Positions 1-4,966 of a stretch of 6,022 nt of DNA are shown here, in pieces. The DNA lies in contig QMLW01000139.1 in assembly GCA_003646935.1 (NCBI GenBank), positions 1 through 6,022 of the forward strand. Direction: 5' to 3'. The DNA is from Deltaproteobacteria bacterium (GTDB lineage Bacteria; Desulfobacterota; DSM-4660; Desulfatiglandales; B25-G16). Positions within the stretch are counted from its first letter, which is position 1; each line of letters starts with the position of its first letter. The translations under genes and the position numbers were made by a program. The notes under the pieces were generated by a model. It worked only from the letters and a program-made list of their open reading frames with translations, searched no databases and was not told the origin of the DNA.

Positions 1-117
1 ACGCTTCACCGATAATGTTACCATTACCAATGCATGACTCAGGGCTGATGTGGATGGCTCGTCCTTCATCATAGGACACTTTCAGTCCCTACTTATTGCC
101 GGTTTTAATCGGCGCTC
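1..117 (-). mobile_element. possible 5' end of a group II intron or group II-like retroelement, cut off by left edge
   Basis: After the aminotransferase homology stops, the minus strand changes character. In the frame continuing past the TAG at 89-91 it reads GLKVSYDEG (88-62), then RAIHISPESC, then IGNGNIIGEA up to the edge. This resembles the (K)VxYxEGxAxHxxPESCxxxxxxxGEALTG peptide that I remember as frequently predicted just upstream of group II intron and group II-like reverse transcriptases, where it is translated from structured RNA rather than being a true protein. Short complementary stems (98-113, 61-77 or 73-89, and 7-32) also suggest structured RNA. GAGCG at 117-113 is one base off the GUGYG intron 5' consensus, so the boundary is uncertain. 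No reverse transcriptase is visible; it would lie to the left. An alternative is some other insertion carrying the same leader. Confidence 0.42.
7..32 (-). repeat. 11-bp hairpin with GUAA (GNRA) tetraloop
   Basis: On the minus strand CATTGGTAATG (32-22) pairs with CATTATCGGTG (17-7) around the loop GTAA (21-18). The stem has 11 continuous pairs, three of them G-U wobbles. GNRA loops capping stems are characteristic of structured RNAs such as group II introns. The G-U pairs are acceptable in RNA but would be mismatches in the DNA, and so point to RNA-level structure on this strand. Confidence 0.55.
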
Positions 118-238
118 TCAAGAGCAGATTTGACCCTTTGACATCATGACCCTGGGCTTTTAGCTCACGAGCTTTATCGGAAATAGCAACAGTAGCTGAA
201 GAGGTAATACCTTGCAATAATCTCGACACGTTCTTCAT
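89..238 (-). pseudogene. 5' fragment of a class I aspartate/aromatic aminotransferase
   Basis: A 49-codon minus-strand frame begins at the ATG at 238 (a TTG four codons earlier is possible; neither has a clear Shine-Dalgarno) and ends at TAG 89-91. Residues 1-33 read like the start of PLP-dependent fold-type I aspartate aminotransferases of the AspC/Aat I-beta/gamma group, with SSATVAISDKARELKAQGHDV at about 13-33. Such proteins continue with a (I/V)xLGxGEPDFDTP segment. Here the frame instead gives KGSNLLLRAP and then a stop, so homology ends at about position 134-140. At least 350 residues, including the PLP lysine, are missing. The complete gene would supply the transaminase for the last step to Phe, Tyr or Asp, or a prephenate aminotransferase, which fits its place after aroA. 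Identification rests on a short but characteristic N-terminus. Confidence 0.65.
114..125. repeat. short inverted repeat at the insertion junction
   Basis: The minus strand reads GCTCT TG AGAGC, two 5-base arms separated by 2 bases. It lies between the last aminotransferase-like codons (about 134) and the first hairpin of the foreign-looking sequence. It could be part of an element end or target site, or chance; it is too short to decide. Confidence 0.3.
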
Positions 239-364
239 GGGTATAATCAAATATTATTCAATTGATTGAGACATAATGGTTAGCTGAGTCGCTTGGGATC
301 GTTTCTTTATTATTTAGTTGGAGCGCATGAATAATTCGGAAATATGCAGATTCAATATCATGTA
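239..364. other. AT-rich spacer between aroA and the aminotransferase fragment
   Basis: About 126 bases with no convincing coding frame. I see no GC-rich stem followed by a T-run on the minus strand, so there is no good factor-independent terminator for the operon here. The only symmetry is weak and AT-rich, such as AATCAA/TTGATT around 246-268. The length and lack of a terminator fit an ordinary gap before another gene of the same operon. Confidence 0.5.
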
Positions 365-1630
365 TTACATTTTATCCCAAAATTCCCAGAACATTGGAAA
401 AGACTTATTCACGCACCTTTCATTTCTTATCCTGATTCCCGGTACCTTCAACCCAACTACGGCAAGGCTCATGGCCAGGCGGTGATCGTCATGGGGGTTC
501 ACCACCGCTCCCGAGAGCTTTCTTCCTTCATGGATGATGATTCCATCGTTCAGTTCCTCCACCCAGCCGCCCAGTTTACTCCATTCAGAGGCAATGGCCT
601 TCAGGCGGTTGCTTTCTTTATGACGGAGATGGGAGACATTTCGAATGGCTGTCTTGCCTTTGGCGAAAAGAGCAATCGCTGCTAAAGTCGGAACCATGTC
701 AGGCATCGTACCCATATCTACATCAATGCCCGAAAGTGTTCCGCCTTGAACCACCACTCGATCTATTTCTCTTTTTACACGGCAGCCCATATCTTCAAGG
801 ATATCGAGAAAGCCTATATCCCCTTGTTTGCTGGTGAGGGGATAGACATTTTCGGTGGTAACAGTTCCTCCAGTGACAGCTGCGGCGGCCCAAAAATAGG
901 AGGCATTCGTCACATCGCCCTCTATCTTCAAATGGCACGGCTGATATATTTGGCCGGATTTGATCTTGAAGTGACGGTAGCGATCCCTATTCACCGTAAC
1001 CCCGAATCTTCTCATCACATCAACAGTAACGTCCACATAGGGCCCAGAGGCAAGCTTTCCTTTCACTTCAATCTCTACTCCATTTCGTGTATAAGGGCCG
1101 GCTAAGAGCAGTGAAGACACATATTGACTGCTTGCATTTCCTTTAATCTCCACGTTTCCTCCTCTGATGCCCCTTGCGTTGATACATACAGGCGGAAACC
1201 CATCATGTCCAATACATGAAGCCTCCACCCCCAGCTTGATCAATGCACTCACCAGTTCTCCGATAGGCCTTTCTCGCATTCGTGCAGTACCGGTAAGGAT
1301 ATATCGTCCCCTGGCAAGGGCCACGGTTGAGAGGAGGAGACGATAAGAGGTGCCCGCATTCCCCAGATAAATATCTTTTATACCTGCGGATGGATAGAAT
1401 TCTCCCCCCGTCCCTAATACTTTCATCTTGCTATCACGGGTAAATATAGGTATGCCAAGTTCGCGGAGACCATTGATCGTGTAAAGGGTGTCCTCACAAT
1501 AGAGAGCCTCATTGAGCAAACTCTCTCCTTTCGCCAATCCTGCCGTTATAAGCGCCCTATGCGTGATGCTCTTAGAGCCTGGTATCCTGACTGTCGCATG
1601 GAGAATTGATCTGGATCTAATTTCCCTCAT
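365..1630 (-). CDS. aroA: 3-phosphoshikimate 1-carboxyvinyltransferase (EPSP synthase)
   Basis: Joins shikimate-3-phosphate and phosphoenolpyruvate to give EPSP, the step before chorismate synthase. The 421 aa length is normal. Landmarks: PGSKSITHRALI (17-28, K20 and R25), LGNAGTSYRLLL (89-100), RMRERPIGEL (117-126, R121), SSQYVSSLLL (167-176, Q169), ASYFWAAAA (243-251), SKQGD (267-271), PDMVPTLAAIA (310-320, D311), HKESNRLKAI (337-346, E339 and R342), DDHRLAMS (381-388) and CVNKSFPMFW (406-415, K409). G93 matches the E. coli Gly96, so the sequence has the ordinary glycine at that position. L98 replaces the usual proline that follows the RP of the E. coli motif. The overall type recalls Desulfobacterota enzymes. 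The start ATG lies inside the end of aroE, with a weak AAAGAGAA upstream. No terminator follows the stop. Confidence 0.96.
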   Translation of the reverse strand: MREIRSRSILHATVRIPGSKSITHRALITAGLAKGESLLNEALYCEDTLYTINGLRELGIPIFTRDSKMKVLGTGGEFYPSAGIKDIYLGNAGTSYRLLLSTVALARGRYILTGTARMRERPIGELVSALIKLGVEASCIGHDGFPPVCINARGIRGGNVEIKGNASSQYVSSLLLAGPYTRNGVEIEVKGKLASGPYVDVTVDVMRRFGVTVNRDRYRHFKIKSGQIYQPCHLKIEGDVTNASYFWAAAAVTGGTVTTENVYPLTSKQGDIGFLDILEDMGCRVKREIDRVVVQGGTLSGIDVDMGTMPDMVPTLAAIALFAKGKTAIRNVSHLRHKESNRLKAIASEWSKLGGWVEELNDGIIIHEGRKLSGAVVNPHDDHRLAMSLAVVGLKVPGIRIRNERCVNKSFPMFWEFWDKM

Positions 1631-2444
1631 GTATTCTCTTTAACGCCTTTTCTACCGCTTGATTCATGGCGTCAATAGGTGCCTCAAGGCCGGTCCAGAG
1701 CCTGAACTGTTCGGCTCCCTGATGGATAAACATTTCGAATCCGCCAATCGTCAGACACCCTCGATCCCTGGCTATCTTCAGCAGCCTCGTTTCAAGGGGA
1801 TTGTATATGACATCCATTACCACCATGCCTTCCCTCAGCACACGGCGAGAGATAATACATTGATCCTCATGGGGAAACATGCCCACAGGTGTGGTCTGGA
1901 TGAGCAGATCCGCCTCAATACCTTTTGCCCCTTTTAGCGGTACAAAGGGACATCCCAGAGCGCTAGCCAGGTCTTTTCCTCGCCCATGGGAACGGTTGGA
2001 AATGGTCAGCTGAACGCCATGATCCCGTAACATGAACCCAATAGCCCGAGCCGCGCCTCCAGCCCCTATTATGAGGCAGGTTCTACCGGGAAGTTCGATC
2101 TTCTCTTCCAGGGCCTTAAGGGCTCCCACCGCATCGGTGTTGTACCCAACCAGGCGCCCGTGATCATTGGCTACGGTATTAACGGCCCCGATCCGTTTCG
2201 CCAGACCATCCACCTCATCAAGCAGGGGTATCACCGCAGATTTATGTGGCAAGGTAACACTCACCCCACGGATGCCGAGAGCCCGTATGCCTCGAATACA
2301 GTCCTCTAGATCCCTTGTCTCAAAAGCCAAATAGACGGCATTCGTACCGCATGCCCAAAAGGCGGCATTGTGCATGGCAGGACTCAGTGAGTGGCCTACG
2401 GGATTTCCCACAACCCCATAGAGCACTGTTTTTTGATCAATCAT
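1617..2444 (-). CDS. aroE: shikimate dehydrogenase (NADP+)
   Basis: Reduces 3-dehydroshikimate to shikimate with NADPH. From the chosen ATG at 2444 the protein is 275 aa, normal for AroE. Substrate domain: VVGNPVGHSLSPAMHN (11-26), VTLPHK with catalytic K68, GAVNTV (86-91) and GYNTDAVG with catalytic D104. NADP domain: GAGGAARA (127-134), SNRS (149-152, the NRT-like 2'-phosphate clamp), TTPVGM (184-189), DVIYNP (211-216) and GGFEMFIHQGAEQF (234-247). Two in-frame GTG codons at 2450 and 2447 could add two residues. I prefer the ATG because it forms a TGATG stop-start with aroD, pointing to coupled translation, and because MIDQKTVLYGVVGNP is a normal AroE beginning. The 3' end overlaps aroA by 14 nt. 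All catalytic residues are present. Confidence 0.95.
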   Translation of the reverse strand: MIDQKTVLYGVVGNPVGHSLSPAMHNAAFWACGTNAVYLAFETRDLEDCIRGIRALGIRGVSVTLPHKSAVIPLLDEVDGLAKRIGAVNTVANDHGRLVGYNTDAVGALKALEEKIELPGRTCLIIGAGGAARAIGFMLRDHGVQLTISNRSHGRGKDLASALGCPFVPLKGAKGIEADLLIQTTPVGMFPHEDQCIISRRVLREGMVVMDVIYNPLETRLLKIARDRGCLTIGGFEMFIHQGAEQFRLWTGLEAPIDAMNQAVEKALKRIHEGN

Positions 2445-3112
2445 CACCACTTCAGTACCTTCAGTATACGGTTCATTTGAATGACAGGCATCTGTCCATC
2501 AGCGGACTCCTGGCCTTCTTCAAGCGAAGCAAAGGTCAAGTAACCTCCTAAGAGGGGCGAAGCAATCCGGCATATGCGACCCATTGGCCCCATACACAAG
2601 GCGATGATCTTGACACCCACCTTTTGAGCCATGGGTATTAACCCCAATACGCGAAGGTTGTCCTCAGGCGCTCCGGCCCATGTGACAATCTTAACGATAT
2701 CCGCGCCTGTGGCAGCCCGTTCTCTGAAAATAGCTTCCAATTTTTTACGGGAAGGAGTTCCATCGAGCAGGTGGGTGGATATGATGACCCCGAATGATCC
2801 CTGCCCTTCAAGAAATCCCCGCCGGAGTTTAAGAGGCATTCGGTATTCCACATCCACAAGATCTGCTCCTTTCTCGACGGCATTCCATAGATAATGGGCG
2901 ATAGTTTCATAATCGGCGGATCCGCTTCCTCCCTCCTTTTTAGACCGATAGGTGACAATAACGGGTTTTGCAGCTTCTCGGATCATATCCTCTACGCAGA
3001 ATGATTCCATCACATCAAGGCGTAACTCCAACATATCAGCCATAGGATTGGCCCTGGCAATCTTTTTACGGCCCTCCTCAGTATTTTTTGCTATAATAGG
3101 AATGCAGATCAT
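2444..3112 (-). CDS. aroD: 3-dehydroquinate dehydratase, type I
   Basis: Dehydrates 3-dehydroquinate to 3-dehydroshikimate, the third shikimate-pathway step, through a Schiff base in a TIM barrel. Type I rather than type II is shown by ELRLD (29-33), VTYRSKKEGG (53-62), DVE (87-89), the catalytic histidine in IISTHLLDGTP (H114), the Schiff-base lysine in ADIVKIVTWA (K141), and the MGPMGRICRIASPLLGGYLTFASL region (174-197; R182 aligns with the substrate-binding arginine). The closing loop reads SADGQMPV, with Q207, where SAPGQxPV is more usual. Length 222 aa is typical of the short monofunctional form. The ATG is 16 nt after the tyrA stop and I see no good Shine-Dalgarno before it; MICIPI is the expected N-terminus of the barrel. 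The stop TGA shares its A with the aroE ATG. Confidence 0.95.
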   Translation of the reverse strand: MICIPIIAKNTEEGRKKIARANPMADMLELRLDVMESFCVEDMIREAAKPVIVTYRSKKEGGSGSADYETIAHYLWNAVEKGADLVDVEYRMPLKLRRGFLEGQGSFGVIISTHLLDGTPSRKKLEAIFRERAATGADIVKIVTWAGAPEDNLRVLGLIPMAQKVGVKIIALCMGPMGRICRIASPLLGGYLTFASLEEGQESADGQMPVIQMNRILKVLKW

Positions 3113-3128
3113 TGTCTATAAACCGGAA

Positions 3129-3902
3129 TTATGCAATATTATCCCTCAGCTTATTGAGAAACCTCTGCATCTCCTCGTAGTCCCTTCCCCTTATAATATG
3201 GGTCAGGTAGGCCATTTGAGAATTGATCTCCTCGATCTGCCGAATGGTATGGGCGTTGAACATAATTTCGGTCAGCAGGTGATCGTCTTCCGAAAGAAGC
3301 CCCCGTGCGATATCCAAGTGCTTCCTGAACGTAGTACCCGGAGCCTCCTGGTTTTTCATGCAGGCAGCGAACACCATTGATGAAGCAAAGGGGATCGAAA
3401 GGGAATAAGCTATGGTTTTGTCATGTTCTTCAAATGTGTACTCATAGATACTGAGGTTAAGGCCCTTATAGAAACTCCGGAAGAACTCTTTTCCTTCCTC
3501 GTCAGACTCTTTGATAATGATAGCATTCTCATCCCGAAGGTCCCTGATATTGGCGAAGGTGGGTCCGAACATGGGGTGGGTGGATACAAATCTCTTTCCC
3601 AGGTTCTTGTAGAACTCATAAAACCCGGTTTTCACGGATGCAATGTCTGAAAGAACGCAGCCTTCTGAGAGGTGAGGAAGGACGTCATCAAACGCCCTAT
3701 GGGTATTAAGGAGGTTTACCGCATTAATCACAAGCTGGGGCTTGAACTCTTCTATTTCATTAAGTTCGAGTAACTTTGTTGCGTGAAAAAGGTATTTGAG
3801 CTTTCTCCTGTCTGTGTCGTATACCGCCACTTCATGCTCGAGACAGAGTTCTTCTACAAGCCAGGCACCCATATGGCCGGCACCCATAATAAATATCCTC
3901 AT
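3129..3902 (-). CDS. tyrA: prephenate dehydrogenase (monofunctional TyrA)
   Basis: Oxidative decarboxylase that turns prephenate into 4-hydroxyphenylpyruvate for tyrosine synthesis. The N-terminus is a Rossmann fold with GAGHMG (7-12) and an acidic residue at the end of beta-2 (YDTD, around D29), which favours NAD+ over NADP+. LSDIASVKTGFYE (84-96) and STHPMFGPT (107-115) carry the family's substrate and catalytic region; H109 corresponds to the catalytic histidine. The helical dimerisation part follows, including HDKTIAYSLSIPF (160-172). At 257 aa it has neither a fused chorismate mutase nor an ACT domain. The start ATG overlaps the pheA stop as ATGA and is preceded by a purine-rich AGAGAGGAAGG at 3907-3917. 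Arogenate as the real substrate cannot be excluded from sequence alone. The mutase activity that feeds it is in the adjacent PheA. Confidence 0.93.
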   Translation of the reverse strand: MRIFIMGAGHMGAWLVEELCLEHEVAVYDTDRRKLKYLFHATKLLELNEIEEFKPQLVINAVNLLNTHRAFDDVLPHLSEGCVLSDIASVKTGFYEFYKNLGKRFVSTHPMFGPTFANIRDLRDENAIIIKESDEEGKEFFRSFYKGLNLSIYEYTFEEHDKTIAYSLSIPFASSMVFAACMKNQEAPGTTFRKHLDIARGLLSEDDHLLTEIMFNAHTIRQIEEINSQMAYLTHIIRGRDYEEMQRFLNKLRDNIA

Positions 3903-4954
3903 ATCGCCTTCCTCTCTTTGTAAGACCCCATCATTTTAAAGCTCGTGGTAATCTCTTTTACGGTATCGAGTGCCCTTATAACCTTGTCCTCCTTGTTTGA
4001 CCCTATGAAATCAAGAAAAAACGCATAGTTCCCCGGCTCATTCGGAATCGACTCTATCCTGGTCAGGTTGATATTCTCACGGGCAAACACCTCAAGTACC
4101 CGGAAAAGGGTGCCTGCCTTGTGCTCTGTGGAAAAAATCACGGAGCATTTATCACCCTCTTCCCTGTTCTCCTCCTTGGAGAGCACAAGGAAACGGGTCA
4201 TATTTCGGTCCAGGTCTTCTATACCCTCTTTTACCATTTCAAGGTTATAAAGCTCGGCGGAGAGCCTGCTGGCAATTGCAGCGGATCTCTCCGGTCTTTT
4301 TTCCGCTAACATCTTTGCCGCACCTGCGGTATCGTAATATTGGACGGGCTCAAGGTTATTCCTTGAGAGAAACTCTCGGGATTGCGCAAGGGCCTGAGGA
4401 TGAGAGTATACGGTACGGATCTCCCTGTGGTCAGTTTCTGGCAGCGATAGGAGACAGAGGTGTATGGGAAGTTCCACAGCCCCCACCACATTAAGGGGGG
4501 AATTGATAAGGAGTCGATTCACCTGCTCGACAGAACCGCCGAGTGTGTTTTCCACGGGAACGATCCCGTAATCGCAGAGGCCGGATTCAACCCCTTCAAA
4601 TACCTCAGTGAATTCAGCGCACGGCACAGGAATCAGATCGCTCCTCCACTCCCTTGAGGCAACCTCGCCATACGCACCGTGCTCACCTTGAAATGCAATA
4701 AGCTCGTAATCCCTTTGCTGAAGGCTTTTGTTTTCCTTGATGATCTCGGCATAGATGTTCTCTATAAATGTGGCGTTAATCAGCCCTGTCCCATTCTTTC
4801 TGATCCTTTCAAGGATCTCTTTCTCCCTATCTCTGTCTTCAATCTGGGATTTAAACTTCTTGGCCAAAAGGCCCAGCTCCATCCTGTCGTGTAAGAGCGT
4901 CAGGATCTTGGAATCAATACGATCAATGTTATACCTGATATCTTTCAAACTCAT
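3899..4954 (-). CDS. pheA: bifunctional chorismate mutase / prephenate dehydratase (P-protein)
   Basis: Converts chorismate to prephenate and then to phenylpyruvate, the committed route to phenylalanine. It has three domains. Residues 1-82 are an AroQ-type all-helical chorismate mutase; by manual alignment with the E. coli P-protein, R7, R24, K35, D40, R43, E44 and Q79 match the active-site R11, R28, K39, D48, R51, E52 and Q88, while N75 stands where E. coli has S84. Residues about 86-262 are prephenate dehydratase, with FQGEHGAYGEVAS (88-100), PVENTLGGSVEQ (133-144), SHPQALAQ (184-191) and the catalytic TRF at 253-255. Residues about 270-345 are an ACT regulatory domain. The length of 351 aa is normal for the family. 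The ACT domain has GTLF (281-284) and ESIP (301-304) where GAL[V/F]-like and ESRP phenylalanine-binding motifs are expected, so feedback control may differ. It overlaps tyrA by 4 nt. Confidence 0.96.
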   Translation of the reverse strand: MSLKDIRYNIDRIDSKILTLLHDRMELGLLAKKFKSQIEDRDREKEILERIRKNGTGLINATFIENIYAEIIKENKSLQQRDYELIAFQGEHGAYGEVASREWRSDLIPVPCAEFTEVFEGVESGLCDYGIVPVENTLGGSVEQVNRLLINSPLNVVGAVELPIHLCLLSLPETDHREIRTVYSHPQALAQSREFLSRNNLEPVQYYDTAGAAKMLAEKRPERSAAIASRLSAELYNLEMVKEGIEDLDRNMTRFLVLSKEENREEGDKCSVIFSTEHKAGTLFRVLEVFARENINLTRIESIPNEPGNYAFFLDFIGSNKEDKVIRALDTVKEITTSFKMMGSYKERKAI

Positions 4955-4958
4955 CCTT

Positions 4959-4966
4959 TCACCTCT
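4959..4966 (-). promoter_or_regulatory. pheA ribosome-binding site overlapping the aroB stop codon
   Basis: The minus strand reads AGAGGTGA followed by AAGG and the pheA ATG at 4954. The TGA within this Shine-Dalgarno match is the aroB stop codon, so ribosomes ending aroB finish on the pheA initiation site. This supports the pheA start and implies translational coupling of the two genes. It is the clearest Shine-Dalgarno in the window. Confidence 0.75.

Noticed and set aside
223..247. Plus-strand promoter-like pair: TCGACA (223-228) and perfect TATAAT (242-247)
   Set aside because: The spacer is only 13 bases, well short of about 17, and no plus-strand gene follows; the -10-like match is in AT-rich spacer next to the fragment start.
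344..1105. Plus-strand open frames opposite aroA (344-685 and 746-1105)
   Set aside because: They are antisense to a well-conserved EPSP synthase, show no recognisable motifs and have no ribosome-binding sites; they are shadows of aroA codon structure.
2445..2450. GTG codons as the aroE start
   Set aside because: They add only two residues; the ATG at 2444 gives a TGATG junction with aroD and a family-typical N-terminus. GTG use cannot be ruled out.
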